From: Methyloprofundus sp.
GTDB taxonomy: Bacteria; Pseudomonadota; Gammaproteobacteria; Methylococcales; Methylomonadaceae
Direction: 5' to 3'
DNA: 64,000 nt
NCBI GenBank assembly: GCA_016592635.1
Contig: AP023240.1
Span: forward strand, 3,327,630 to 3,391,629
In this document: in pieces, positions 8,420-17,427 of the stretch
Layout of the letters: each line of letters starts with the position of its first letter
Numbering within the stretch: the stretch's first letter is position 1
The notes under the pieces: generated by a model
The model's database searches: none
What the model was told of the DNA's origin: nothing
The model's input: the letters and a program-made list of their open reading frames with translations, nothing else
Translations under genes and position numbers: made by a program

Positions 8420-8518
8420 TCAATTATTGTTGGCCATCAACTAACCGAACAAATAATCCAAAAAGAATTTTTGCATTTAATGTTTCCAATACTTTTATAA
8501 TTCAGTTAAACCTTTAAA
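8420..8518 (-). other. Cassette leader or remnant next to IS3
   Basis: About 100 bases between IS3 and attC 5. On the - strand a very short frame (MQKFFLDYLFG) is present but nothing resembling a full gene. It is probably the 5' end of a cassette cut by IS3. Confidence 0.45.
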
Positions 8519-8648
8519 TCCTAACGACCAAATCAGATGCCGTTGGCAGGTGTTCGATGAACTCTGACAAAACACTGATTTTTGATAAAAACTGACCTTT
8601 GGAAAAAAATCTGCGCTGCCAACGGTCAGCTGGATTTGCTTGTTATAT
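8519..8648 (-). repeat. attC site 5
   Basis: Core boxes TCCTAAC and GTTATAT; arms GCCGTTGGCAG and CTGCCAACGGTC, the GTTGGCAG variant of the stem. It belongs to the HigBA cassette and overlaps the end of the antitoxin gene. Confidence 0.92.
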
Positions 8649-8943
8649 GCTGTTCTACTTGAGGTATAAAATTTATTTCAATTTGATACCCAACTGCTTT
8701 AGCATACTCTTCAATAGTTGATAGTTTAGGAGAAATATTAGAATTAACATTTTCTAACCTAGAAATATTACTTTTCTTAGTATGTAAAACTTCAGCTAGT
8801 TCTTCTTGAGTGTAGCCTGCATCTTTACGAATTTTAATTAATTGCTTTCTAAGAACATAAGCTGGTGCAAGGCTTTCATACTCTTGCTTTACTTCTATAT
8901 CTTCCAGCACTTTCTTTTTGAAGTCTGCAAATGATGGTCTCAT
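8626..8943 (-). CDS. higA: HigA-like antitoxin (XRE helix-turn-helix)
   Basis: A 105-residue protein with a Cro/C1-type helix-turn-helix at about residues 31-85: LRKQLIKIRKDAGYTQEELAEVLHTKKSNISRLEN. It follows its toxin gene with a 4-base ATGA overlap, the toxin-first order typical of HigBA. As a type II antitoxin it should bind and neutralise the toxin and repress the shared promoter at 9272-9299. The C-terminal EINFIPQ stretch resembles the toxin-contacting strand in this family (inference). Confidence 0.85.
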   Translation of the reverse strand: MRPSFADFKKKVLEDIEVKQEYESLAPAYVLRKQLIKIRKDAGYTQEELAEVLHTKKSNISRLENVNSNISPKLSTIEEYAKAVGYQIEINFIPQVEQHITSKSS

Positions 8944-9263
8944 GACTTAACCTCTTTTAATCTTTTTCGAGCTATTCCCATTTCTTTATTGGGTGTTTTC
9001 TGTGACTTTTTAATAAAAGTATGCAGAATAATAACTTCTTGGTTTTTAACAGTACAAAAGAATGACCGCCCAATCCCTTCCGTGCCTTTAGCTCTTATTT
9101 CAAAAAGCCCATTACCTAATGCTTTTGTATAAGGTAAACCAAGGGCAGGGCCACATTCCTCTATCATTTCAGCTATATGCAAGAAATTTGCTAAGATGCC
9201 TTTAGGAAAAGAAAGCGTTTCAGCCTCCACCTTGTGATTGTAAAACGATATATGCCATTCCAT
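8940..9263 (-). CDS. higB: HigB-like toxin (RelE/ParE superfamily, phage Gp49-like)
   Basis: A 107-residue protein of the phage-derived Gp49-like/HigB type: KALGNGLFEIRAKGTEGIGRSFFCTVKNQEVIILHTFIKKSQKTP is the hallmark segment, with the basic residues (R, K, K) expected of an mRNA interferase acting at the ribosome. It is the first gene of the cassette, overlapping the antitoxin gene. Its ATG lies 8 bases after a -10 box, so the mRNA probably begins at or next to the start codon. Confidence 0.88.
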   Translation of the reverse strand: MEWHISFYNHKVEAETLSFPKGILANFLHIAEMIEECGPALGLPYTKALGNGLFEIRAKGTEGIGRSFFCTVKNQEVIILHTFIKKSQKTPNKEMGIARKRLKEVKS

Positions 9264-9271
9264 AGCTTAAA

Positions 9272-9299
9272 ATAATATCATTTATGATAACTTTGTCAA
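9272..9299 (-). promoter_or_regulatory. Promoter and operator of the HigBA cassette
   Basis: On the - strand, TTGACA (9294-9299) and TATTAT (9272-9277) are 16 bases apart. A perfect palindrome TATCATTTATGATA (9276-9289) overlaps the -10 box and spacer and is a natural operator for the HigA repressor. Confidence 0.75.
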
Positions 9300-9316
9300 T
9301 TATATTATTATGAAAC

Positions 9317-9448
9317 ATATAACGACGTGGTCAGATGACGTTGGCAGATATTCGATGAACTCTGACAAAGCACTGACCTTTGATAAAAAAATAACCTTCG
9401 ACAAAAAATCTGCGCTGCCAACGGTCAGCTGGACCACCCTTGTTAGGC
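9317..9448 (-). repeat. attC site 6
   Basis: Core boxes ATATAAC and GTTAGGC; arms GACGTTGGCAG and CTGCCAACGGTC. The site belongs to the cassette remnant at 9448-9510. Confidence 0.92.
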
Positions 9449-9510
9449 TATATACTTTTAATTCCATCAACTCCATATAATTTAAATTGCCGAAAATGAT
9501 TATTACGAAT
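9448..9510 (-). pseudogene. 3' end of a cassette gene cut by the IS66-like element
   Basis: On the - strand the frame reads IRNNHFRQFKLYGVDGIKSI and stops at TAG overlapping the attC core, the usual position for a cassette gene end. The remainder of the gene is missing beyond the IS end at 9511. Too short to assign. Confidence 0.6.
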
Positions 9511-10618
9511 GTAATTATTCAGAGACCTTAATACTAGGCAATGCTGGAACCGCACTACCTGTCCGTTGACTAGCTATGACAGCTGCCAAATAAACCCAGG
9601 GCGATTGGTTTCTTTTTCGACACGTTTCAATGACACTGATTAAAATGGCAAATACGCGAGAGCCTTCTTCTGTCCGCGTACCATAGCAAATGCCCCGCAA
9701 GATGACCCAATGCCGCAAAGCCCGTTCAGCTTCATTATTCGTTAATGGGTATTGAGGGTAATCCAATACGCGAAAAATAGCCTCCCAATCATTGAGCATT
9801 TCCGTGGCCAGTGCAGCCGATTTTTTGTGAGTATGCGATTGCATTTGTACGCATAGTTGCTGATATACCAATAGTTGCAACCGGTAGGTACTTGAAAGTG
9901 GTTCGTTCGGCTGCCGATTTCTTGCATCACGTACTGAGGTAATTAACACACCTAATAAATCAAGCGTTTGTTGACCAAAAAGTTGTGCTTCTTTATCAAG
10001 GCTTTCTTTCAGCCCCTCTGCTTTTCGTAGCAAATGCGCCCAACAGCGCATACGGTTCGGGTATCGTCGGTAGACCTGATAACCATCACTCATTAGCCAG
10101 CCGACATAGTCTTCACCCAATATATTCTCAATGAGTTCGGCACTGCGAGAGGCAATCCAATAGGCAGTTACGCTGTCGGTGGTAAAGACCCATAACCATA
10201 GAAATGTCGTGAGCTCCATCCAAGACGTTTCATCTACGTGCAGCAATTCGCTATTGACGATTTCTTGTACGAGCTCCTCTTCAATCGGCATCGCGGCAGC
10301 GCCACTTTCATGAAGCGTATTATTAATCGTCCCGATACTGAGTCGTATCCCTAGCCAATCGTGCAAAAATTCCTGTACCCGCTCACGTGATAAGCGCATG
10401 CGATAGCTAAGGCAGACAATCAAGGATGCGAGACCAGGGCCAACAAGTCGCCATTCACTGCAACTGATCTCAGGCAGTGACTCATGGCTTGATCGATGAA
10501 CTTCTTTGCGCGTGATGTGATGACAGGAGCACGTTGTTTCATATAGGACATGCTTGGTATTTGTCAGGTATATACCAGGATGCAGAGTATCTGCCCATTC
10601 AATATCAAGGGTTTCAAA
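9511..10618 (-). mobile_element. One-gene IS66-like element, truncated copy
   Basis: It matches the complete copy at 42406-44071 from its 3' terminus (GTAATTATTCAGAGACC inward from 9511) to a break at 10618, where the sequence TTTCAAA is followed by the ISKra4-type element. The N-terminal third of its transposase and the other end are missing. Confidence 0.88.
9515..10618 (-). pseudogene. IS66-like transposase, N-terminus missing
   Basis: About 368 residues corresponding to residues 155-521 of the full transposase at 42502-44067. The DDE domain is present: LLHVDETSWME, WLMSDGYQVYRRYPNRMRCWAH and LTNNEAERALRHWVILRGI. The leader (coiled coil and Cys motif) is absent, so it is expected to be inactive. 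A short stretch differs from the complete copy (RQPNEPLSST against QHPDEPLSKT), so the two are not a very recent duplication. Confidence 0.88.
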
Positions 10619-11914
10619 TTTCAAAGGGTGAGGCTTTAATATGATGTATTAAGCCATTAAATATTGAGCCTCACCTTGAATAATTTTCTCCCAAAATTGT
10701 TGCCACCTATTTGTTGTTTGAACTAATGCACGTAAACTCAATACAACTTTAGCTCCTTTTGTTTTCCATCTCATACCTGAGCCACAAAGCCGCTGTTTAA
10801 CTAATGTTTTACAAGCTGCTTCTGTCACGCCCGAACCAATCGGTAAATTTTTATTAACATGTGAGGCATAATTCATCCTGTTTTTAGCGATATTATTTTT
10901 AAAATAGGTGAGCGTTGTTTCTAAATCCGCCTTGATTGATTTGGTGAGCCTAGATTCCATTAATGGCGTTAATTCTTCTAAAATGGTTTGCGCCGCCCCT
11001 GTGTCATTCTTGAGTTGGGAACAACGATCTGACAGCCATTTTTTACGATCAATAGCCGTTGATTTTTTTGGAAAAACAGCATGAGAGGCTTTTGCTAAAT
11101 ATTCAGTGACATGATAAAAATCAACCAATTGTTGCTGAGTATGTTGCTCTAAAAATGTCCAGTTATCTTTGGCTCCATCTGCAATACCAAGATAAAGTGC
11201 ATCGGGGTAACGGGCTTTTATGCAGGTGATTTCATGCTCATACCGCTCTTTGAAACTTGCCTTCCCATATTCAGGCGCTTCTCCCAAGTAGAGAGTATGC
11301 TGGCGTTCACCCTCGCAGTCATACAAAGACAGGTTACCAACCATTGCTTCACGGTAACCTTCGTTTGCCATTAAAACATAAGCACCATCTAAACTGAAAA
11401 CAATCGTACTAATGGGTTCATCTAATTCAGGCAGCTCATACTCCCACTTTTCTTCTTGTGCCGTCGCAATACTTCCTACCCAGTTCGTTACATTTTGTAT
11501 CGTGGATTTGGCAATGATCCGGTTGTGATTATTCTTCAAATCAAGACAAACTGAATTGGCATTTCCTTGGGAATACTTGTGGGACAATTGCTGTGCAAAT
11601 TTAGGAGTCGCTGCAAAAATAGTATGCGCCGAGTCTTCTAATGGACAAAAAATATGCCCTCCTTTTGATGATTGGTAAACATGACGTTTAATTTCAATGA
11701 CACCAAAGGGCGTTTGATATTTTTTGCTGTCTCTGTTTTTAGACGTGAGTTTTACACCCTCTCTTATAATCGGAGTACCCTTTGTATCAAAGCATTTTAA
11801 AGCTTCGCCTGTGGCTACGCATCCTACGCTATTGACCGCATCCAGTATCGTGTTTTCCATTTCCATCATATTGCCTTCCAGAGCTAAAGTAACTGATACG
11901 GTGATGCTTGTAAT
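10619..11914 (-). mobile_element. ISKra4-type element between an IS66-like fragment and an intron fragment
   Basis: The block holds one ISKra4-family transposase gene and replaces sequence that should join the IS66-like gene on its left and the group II intron on its right. I could not find clear inverted repeats; the right junction is TTGTAA followed by intron sequence at 11915. Ends are therefore approximate. Confidence 0.7.
10649..11869 (-). CDS. ISKra4-family transposase
   Basis: Chosen start is the ATG at 11869, preceded by GGAAGG, giving 406 residues. The longer open frame back to 12001 is antisense intron sequence and is not part of the gene. Family features include TPFGVIEIKRHVYQSSKGG near the N-terminus, the first aspartate in VFSLDGAYVLM, the second in YLGIADGAKDNW, a DFYHVTEYL helix and the C-terminal PIGSGVTEAACKTLVKQRLCGSGMRW, which holds the last acidic residue. 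It looks intact. Confidence 0.87.
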   Translation of the reverse strand: MMEMENTILDAVNSVGCVATGEALKCFDTKGTPIIREGVKLTSKNRDSKKYQTPFGVIEIKRHVYQSSKGGHIFCPLEDSAHTIFAATPKFAQQLSHKYSQGNANSVCLDLKNNHNRIIAKSTIQNVTNWVGSIATAQEEKWEYELPELDEPISTIVFSLDGAYVLMANEGYREAMVGNLSLYDCEGERQHTLYLGEAPEYGKASFKERYEHEITCIKARYPDALYLGIADGAKDNWTFLEQHTQQQLVDFYHVTEYLAKASHAVFPKKSTAIDRKKWLSDRCSQLKNDTGAAQTILEELTPLMESRLTKSIKADLETTLTYFKNNIAKNRMNYASHVNKNLPIGSGVTEAACKTLVKQRLCGSGMRWKTKGAKVVLSLRALVQTTNRWQQFWEKIIQGEAQYLMA

Positions 11915-12386
11915 GGTCAGTAGCAAACAGCTTAACTTTCTTGGCTTTGCTTTTAAAGGCAAGAAGATAGTCTGGAGTCCGAAAAGTTTAGCCAACTTCA
12001 AACATCGCGTTCGTGAATTAACGGGGCGTTCGTGGGGAGTGAGCTGGATTTATCGGTATGAAAAACTCAGGCAGACTATTCAAGGCTGGGGAAACTACTT
12101 TGGGTTGAGCGAATATTACCGACCGATTCCGTTACTGGATCAATGGATACGGCGACGTATCAGGATGTGCTATTTAAAACAATGGCGTAGGATACGCACT
12201 CGTATCCGCAACCTAATGCGATTAGGCGTGTCCAAATCAGTGGCAATTAGTTTAGGTATGAGCTCAAAGGGATATTACCGCCTAGCGAAAACCAAGGCGG
12301 TACAGATTGCTTTAAATAACAAATGGCTCAAATCGCAAGGTTTAGTCTCGATTGAAGAGCAATGGGTTAAGTTCCATTATTCATAA
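11915..12386 (+). pseudogene. Intron-encoded reverse transcriptase, C-terminal fragment
   Basis: About 155 residues of the maturase (X) domain, from SSKQLNFLGFAFKG to the normal C-terminus. The catalytic reverse transcriptase part is missing. The open frame continues upstream only through antisense ISKra4 sequence, which is chance. Confidence 0.9.
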
Positions 12387-12464
12387 TGGCGATGAACCGC
12401 CCTGTGCGGAGCCGCATGCAGGGTGGTGTGGGGAGGGCTGGAGAGAAACTAGCCCTTACCCGAT
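11915..12464 (+). mobile_element. Group IIC-attC intron, 3' fragment
   Basis: Identical to the last 550 bases of the complete introns: the C-terminal part of the reverse transcriptase, then the domain V/VI region with the hairpin GGGCTGGAGAGAAACTAGCCC, split here as GGGCTGG and CTAGCCC arms, and the end CCCGAT. It is followed at 12465 by TTATGTT, the remainder of a core box. Its 5' part and attC arm are missing, replaced by the ISKra4-type element. Confidence 0.92.
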
Positions 12465-12482
12465 TTATGTTTTTGGCTTGGT

Positions 12483-13892
12483 TTACTCAACAAGAATTTC
12501 TCCAATATAGAATTTATCGTTTTGTCTAAAGAAGTTGATGCTTTTAACAAGCCCTGAATATGATTCATTTGGTTTTGTATAGCTAACTTTTACAGTTCGG
12601 TTGTCAAAAATATAGGTTCTGTTTGTTCTTTCCCCCGTTTTTTTCCAGCTTGAGCGCCCACGTAATTTAAAATATTTCAAATAATCATCGATTGAAACTT
12701 CCTTTGTTGATCCGTCCGCTTGAGATAAATCAAATGTGTCAGCTATGTAGATTTTTGTACTATTTTTAAGTCTAGTATTGCTACTTTTGGAGTAAAAATC
12801 GAATGCAGCGCAAGTAATCGGCTGATGGCAATCAACTACGGGAAACTTACAATTACTTAATGTTGTATCTTTATATTTAACTAAAACAGTTTTAGCTCCC
12901 TCAACAGATATTTCTGAAAATTTTGAAGCAGATATATACTCTTGCCTTATTGTGGTTGGAGCCCAGCGGCAAGCCGCCTTTGCTAAAAGGAGGACTTTGT
13001 CAGTATTTGTTATTTTTAATGAGGCTATATATTTATTAAAAGTTGCCAAAGTATTTAATATTGGCCCAATATCCCCGCTTTTTGTATCTTGGTCAGCACT
13101 ATGAACAATATCTTCCCAGTCTGAAATACCCTTAAATTTATCGTTATACCTAGTTATTGCTTCTTCAAAAAAACCTCCAGATTCAATGAATAAACTTTTG
13201 CTAAATGAAACATCTAGAGTAGAAAAAAGATTTTCATTGCCATCATTATCAAGTAAATTAATGAAATACTTCTTTTTTAAATTATCAGGGTCTATTGTAA
13301 TTAGACCACTTTCCTCTGTATTTTTAGGGGGAAATATTTCTTCAATGGAATCCAATGCTGCATTACCAATTTCTAATGCAGTTTTAAAAGAAACACTGAC
13401 TACATCTGGAGATGCGGAGCTAAATAAATTTAGCTTTTTAACAAACACTTTTAATAAAGAGGTGTTCTCACCTGACTCCCAATTTTTAATAACTAACTGC
13501 ATTGTAAATGGTCTTGAAACAAGTTCTTTTTCTAACAAATAGGCTGGAGCCGACTCAGTAGCTACTAAATAACTATATCTGTAATTATCATCGCCATCTT
13601 TTTCATATTGGAATAAAGGTTGTTTTATTTTAGTGCCATTTTTAAATGAATAATCGAAGTATGCGATACCAAAGTCCTTTCGTTTTACGAAAACCTTCTT
13701 ATACCAAGGGGGAGTAACTTCTATAGGGACATCCAGCTGACTAAGCTTCATATTTAAATATTGCGATATATTATTATACTGCAACTTTGGAGCATCTGAC
13801 TTTAGTTTTATCTTAAAATCTGAAGCGTATCCATTGCTTATAATCATACAAGTTATGGTACTTAACAATAAAAATAATACTTTTCGCTTCAT
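12483..13892 (-). CDS. Exported cassette protein of unknown function
   Basis: A 469-residue protein with a clear signal peptide (KRKVLFLLLSTITCMIISNGYA, cleavage likely after YA at about residue 23). The mature part has no membrane span and few recognisable motifs; two cysteine-rich turns occur near residues 345-360 (LSNCKFPVVDCHQPITC). It is large for a cassette gene. It begins 48 bases before attC 7 in the usual cassette spacing and its stop is next to the core box left behind by the intron 3' fragment. I do not recognise the family. Confidence 0.72.
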   Translation of the reverse strand: MKRKVLFLLLSTITCMIISNGYASDFKIKLKSDAPKLQYNNISQYLNMKLSQLDVPIEVTPPWYKKVFVKRKDFGIAYFDYSFKNGTKIKQPLFQYEKDGDDNYRYSYLVATESAPAYLLEKELVSRPFTMQLVIKNWESGENTSLLKVFVKKLNLFSSASPDVVSVSFKTALEIGNAALDSIEEIFPPKNTEESGLITIDPDNLKKKYFINLLDNDGNENLFSTLDVSFSKSLFIESGGFFEEAITRYNDKFKGISDWEDIVHSADQDTKSGDIGPILNTLATFNKYIASLKITNTDKVLLLAKAACRWAPTTIRQEYISASKFSEISVEGAKTVLVKYKDTTLSNCKFPVVDCHQPITCAAFDFYSKSSNTRLKNSTKIYIADTFDLSQADGSTKEVSIDDYLKYFKLRGRSSWKKTGERTNRTYIFDNRTVKVSYTKPNESYSGLVKSINFFRQNDKFYIGEILVE

Positions 13893-13940
13893 TTTATTTC
13901 CTTATTAAAACTACCTATTAAACATGAATAACACTAAAAA

Positions 13941-14069
13941 ACATAACGACGTGCTCACATGACGCTGGCAGATGTTCGGTGAACTCTGACAACACAATGA
14001 ACTTTGATATTAAATGACCTTAAAAAAATAACTGCGCTGCCAGCGGTCAGGTGGAGCACATTGTTATAT
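13941..14069 (-). repeat. attC site 7
   Basis: Core boxes ACATAAC and GTTATAT; arms CATGACGCTGGCAG and CTGCCAGCGGTCAGGTG. It belongs to a gene-less cassette. Confidence 0.92.
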
Positions 14070-14427
14070 TTCGATACTCACTGACCTTTACTTCTATGCC
14101 CTTGCGTTCTGCTCATCGACTTTTAAATGCTTTCACTGTATCAGGGCTTGCTCAAAAATGCTACTGACTTTTGATGTAGTCCTGTAGAGATAGGTGATTT
14201 TGAAACAATACTCCAGCCCTTTGACAACCAACAGAGTTTACCAATCACGATAAAGGTCTGTCCAAGCACGAAAGAGCCTTGATATTCTTTAGCCCTGATA
14301 CCTCACACTCAACCTTTTCAGTCTACTACAAGTGGTGGAAATATTAAGAAAGGAAACGTAGCACCCTTACCAGTTTGCTGGTGCGCCTGAGCAATACCAA
14401 CCAGAAAACCTATTCAGGATTTTTGAA
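14070..14427 (-). other. Gene-less cassette, family member A
   Basis: About 358 bases between two attC sites with no credible gene in any frame. The sequence is clearly homologous to the cassette at 36726-37102 (several identical blocks of 20-40 bases) and more distantly to 26435-26784. A hairpin, TACCAG-TTTG-CTGGTG at 14368-14383, is preserved in all three, preceded by AAGAAAGGAAACGTAG. It may specify a structured RNA or be a decayed gene; on the - strand a tiny in-frame match (SPDTVKAF) is shared with copy B and partly with C. Confidence 0.7.
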
Positions 14428-14554
14428 ATATAACGACCAAATAACCTGACACAAATGATAAAGCACAATTTATTTTATCGCAATAATTTTTGGTTAAAAC
14501 CATTTCCAAAAAACGCGGTGCGTATTTGTGGTCAGGTTGATTTTTTTGTTATAT
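14428..14554 (-). repeat. attC site 8, divergent stem
   Basis: Core boxes ATATAAC and GTTATAT. The arms AACCTGACACAAAT and ATTTGTGGTCAGGTT pair with one unpaired base but share nothing with the GCTGGCAG type used by most sites here. It came from a different cassette source. Confidence 0.85.
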
Positions 14555-15041
14555 TTTTACTAATGCCAAGCTGCCCTGCTTTTTATAAGCTGTGCAATAG
14601 GGTTGATTGTTTCTAGGCTTTTTAGTGTGGCAGGGTGAAAGCTAATAACCCAGAAAATGCTAACCCTTCGACGTAAACCCTGTTTGAAAATAAACCGTTT
14701 TAGCTTTGATTGCCTGAGAGTGACGTTGTTCTTTTTTTGCCCATTTCAAACTAACGATGAAGCTTATTACCAAGATAGCACGCTATTATGAAGAAAATAC
14801 AGTTTGCCTAATGAAAACTTAGGTTTAACGAAATAACTCTGTTTCTACCTTGCACTAATTTTACGGTTTGAATATTCAGTGATTTAAAGCGACTAATAAT
14901 ATAAGCTAGAACGAACACTCGCCCTGCAACCGCTTATCCAAATGTTTACTCTTCCACAAAAGAGTGGACTTGTTAAGAAAAAGAAAGCGGTTCTTATGTT
15001 TTGAACCCACAGAACTAGACACCTAAATATTTCTTGGCAAA
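14555..15041 (-). other. Gene-less cassette with nested stems
   Basis: Some 487 bases without a credible gene. Self-complementary parts include AACCGCTT (14928-14935) with AAGCGGTT (14985-14992), enclosing a TCCAC-AAAAGA-GTGGA hairpin at 14953-14968, and CCCTGC with GCAGGG and AGGGTT with AACCCT nearer its lower end. A structured RNA is possible but there is no second copy in the window for comparison. Confidence 0.55.
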
Positions 15042-15132
15042 ATATAACGCCCACATCACTTGACGTAAAAAGGGGCGGTTTTTTTGCCTCGCAAAAAAAA
15101 TGACGCTTTTTACGGTCAAGTGAATTTGATTG
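15042..15132 (-). repeat. attC site 9, palindromic type, entered by an intron
   Basis: Outer box ATATAAC; long arms CACTTGACGTAAAAAG and CTTTTTACGGTCAAGTG, as in attC 4. The gene-side box is split after G by the intron at 15133; the remainder, TTAGGTT, follows the intron at 17077. Confidence 0.9.
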
Positions 15133-17076
15133 GTACGCCCAGCATGGGCGTAAACTAATGGGGTGAAAGTCCCCTGTAGGAGAACCTACTTTACCCGTTA
15201 TTTTAGGGTGATTATAACTACTAGCCGACGGCAATTGCAACTTCGCGAGGTGTTGTGAGAAGGAAGCCCGAGTGCAAAACTACGAGCCTATGTACAAGAA
15301 TGTCATACAAGGCCGAGTCTCAGGGGTGAGTTAGCCAATGATAACGAAACCCACAGGTTCGCGAGATACGGTAAATGGCAAGGCAGTGTCGTGACAGTTT
15401 ACGCTTTTATCTGGGGAGATCTGTTTAACAAGCGATGTCAGCTTATTGTATGAAATGAGTCAGTGGGCAACTGATTTAAATGTCCAGGAGTCCCGATGGC
15501 TATCCAACGGTGAACTAGCGAATACGATAGCAACGCAATAAGTGCGCATAGCGTCTACAGGGGCAACCTTGTCGATGATTAAACAGAAGTCAGCAGACGG
15601 CATAGTAGCCAAATGCCCAGCGTAATGGCTGGGACAGGGTGAAGGCCTGAACATTAGATGAGGAGCAGCCCGCTCTACCTTTGGCTTTAAGTCAGGCGGT
15701 AGATGAATTGGTAGCGAGCCTCAAACATTAACCCTTTATTTACTTTAATCATGTTATTTGAACAAGTATTATCCTCCGAAAACCTACGTGACGCATGGAA
15801 ACGTGTGAAGCAAAACAAAGGAGCGGCAGGTGTCGATGGCTTAACGACTGAAGACTACCCTGTGTGGATTCATCAGCACTGGGAGAACATTTATCGTGGA
15901 TTGCAACAAGGCTATTATTGTCCGTTGCCTGTTAAGCGCGTGGAAATACCTAAACCGAATGGCGGTATACGCCTATTAGGTATTCCCAGCGTGCATGACA
16001 GAGTGATCCAACAAGCCATCACACAAGTTTTACAGCCACTGATTGACCCTGATTTTTCAGATCACAGTCATGGATTCCGTCCAAATCGTTCCGCGCATGA
16101 TGCAGTAAGGTCAGTGCAGAAAGGAATTAAAGACGGCTATGGCTATGCCGTGGATATTGATTTATCCAAGTTTTTCGACAAAGTCGATCATGACTTATTG
16201 ATGAACCGACTCGGCAAATGGGTGACTGATAAACAACTGCTGGTACTGATTGGAAAATATCTGCGTGCTGATGTGAGCATTCAAGGAAAGCGAGAGCCAA
16301 CACGCCGTGGCGTGCCACAAGGTGGACCGCTATCGCCCTTACTCGCGAACATTATGCTGGATGATCTTGATCGTTATTTAGAAAGCAAAGACTATCGTTT
16401 TGCACGTTACGCGGATGATTTTGTTATCAGCGTCAAATCCTTACAAGAAGGAGAACGAGTTAAAGCCGAAGTCACCGCTTATCTAGAAACGCTCAAGCTT
16501 CCTATCAACACAGAGAAAAGCCAAGTGGTCAGTAGCAAACAGCTTAACTTTCTTGGCTTTGCTTTTAAAGGCAAGAAGATAGTCTGGAGTCCGAAAAGTT
16601 TAGCCAACTTCAAACATCGCGTTCGTGAATTAACGGGGCGTTCGTGGGGAGTGAGCTGGATTTATCGGTATGAAAAACTCAGGCAGACTATTCAAGGCTG
16701 GGGAAACTACTTTGGGTTGAGCGAATATTACCGACCGATTCCGTTACTGGATCAATGGATACGGCGACGTATCAGGATGTGCTATTTAAAACAATGGCGT
16801 AGGATACGCACTCGTATCCGCAACCTAATGCGATTAGGCGTGTCCAAATCAGTGGCAATTAGTTTAGGTATGAGCTCAAAGGGATATTACCGCCTAGCGA
16901 AAACCAAGGCGGTACAGATTGCTTTAAATAACAAATGGCTCAAATCGCAAGGTTTAGTCTCGATTGAAGAGCAATGGGTTAAGTTCCATTATTCATAATG
17001 GCGATGAACCGCCCTGTGCGGAGCCGCATGCAGGGTGGTGTGGGGAGGGCTGGAGAGAAACTAGCCCTTACCCGAT
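15133..17076 (+). mobile_element. Group IIC-attC intron, complete copy 1
   Basis: Starts GTACGCCCAGC and ends CCCGAT, 1944 bp. A 600-base ribozyme part precedes the protein gene; after it come a domain V-like segment (GGAGCCGCATGC) and a domain VI-like hairpin (GGGCTGG with CTAGCCC). The site is exactly between G and TT of the attC core box facing the gene stop, judged by comparison with the uninterrupted copy of the same gene at 39960. Orientation is opposite to the cassette gene, as known for this intron class. Confidence 0.95.
15751..16998 (+). CDS. ltrA: Group II intron reverse transcriptase/maturase
   Basis: A 415-residue intron-encoded protein. The reverse transcriptase domain spans about residues 55-290 with DIDLSKFFDKVDH and the catalytic YADD at 220-223 (FARYADDFVISVK). 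A maturase X domain follows with the GWGNYFGLSEYYRPI stretch. There is no C-terminal endonuclease domain, as expected for class C introns, which use the attC hairpin as target and a nascent strand as primer. About 5 percent of residues near the N-terminus differ from the copies at 32657 and 45263. Confidence 0.95.
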   Translation: MLFEQVLSSENLRDAWKRVKQNKGAAGVDGLTTEDYPVWIHQHWENIYRGLQQGYYCPLPVKRVEIPKPNGGIRLLGIPSVHDRVIQQAITQVLQPLIDPDFSDHSHGFRPNRSAHDAVRSVQKGIKDGYGYAVDIDLSKFFDKVDHDLLMNRLGKWVTDKQLLVLIGKYLRADVSIQGKREPTRRGVPQGGPLSPLLANIMLDDLDRYLESKDYRFARYADDFVISVKSLQEGERVKAEVTAYLETLKLPINTEKSQVVSSKQLNFLGFAFKGKKIVWSPKSLANFKHRVRELTGRSWGVSWIYRYEKLRQTIQGWGNYFGLSEYYRPIPLLDQWIRRRIRMCYLKQWRRIRTRIRNLMRLGVSKSVAISLGMSSKGYYRLAKTKAVQIALNNKWLKSQGLVSIEEQWVKFHYS

Positions 17077-17087
17077 TTAGGTTAATT

Positions 17088-17411
17088 TTAATTCGCTTGC
17101 AAAGCTTCAATAGTACGAGATATTTCATCTTTTGATTCTGGCCGACTCCATGTTTTCTTTAGAGAACTCAGTATTCTTAACGAAACACTCTTATATTCTG
17201 GGTAATTCCTGAATTCAAATACTACAGCTAACTGCTCCTCATTTGATTCTGCCGCCGCAAGCTTACTCACAAGGGAGTGGTAATTTTCATATCTCTGCTG
17301 CCTTAATTCTGATTCTCTTATGTCAACATATTTCCACGCACTAAATGACAAAGCTATCAATGGTATTACGATACTTAGAAGCGCGAATATTATTTCCAGT
17401 TTTTTAAACAT
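17088..17411 (-). CDS. Small membrane-anchored cassette protein, duplicate 1
   Basis: A 107-residue protein with an N-terminal membrane span (KLEIIFALLSIVIPLIALSFSAWKYV) followed by a helical, charged soluble part. It is identical to the protein at 39971-40294; the identity runs from the TTAGGTT after the intron to the ACCTAAC box of the next attC, but the attC sites on its own 3' side differ. A strong ribosome site (AAAGGAGG) precedes the ATG. Function unknown. Confidence 0.8.
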   Translation of the reverse strand: MFKKLEIIFALLSIVIPLIALSFSAWKYVDIRESELRQQRYENYHSLVSKLAAAESNEEQLAVVFEFRNYPEYKSVSLRILSSLKKTWSRPESKDEISRTIEALQAN

Positions 17412-17427
17412 GCCATTTCCTCCTTTA

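Noticed and set aside
11869..12001. N-terminal 44 residues of the longer ISKra4 transposase frame
   Set aside because: They are antisense sequence of the intron-encoded protein; a ribosome site precedes the ATG at 11869.
15751..16998. Reverse transcriptase as part of a retron or diversity-generating system
   Set aside because: It has a maturase domain, sits inside a repeated element with group II intron ends, and no variable repeat or msr-like RNA is nearby.
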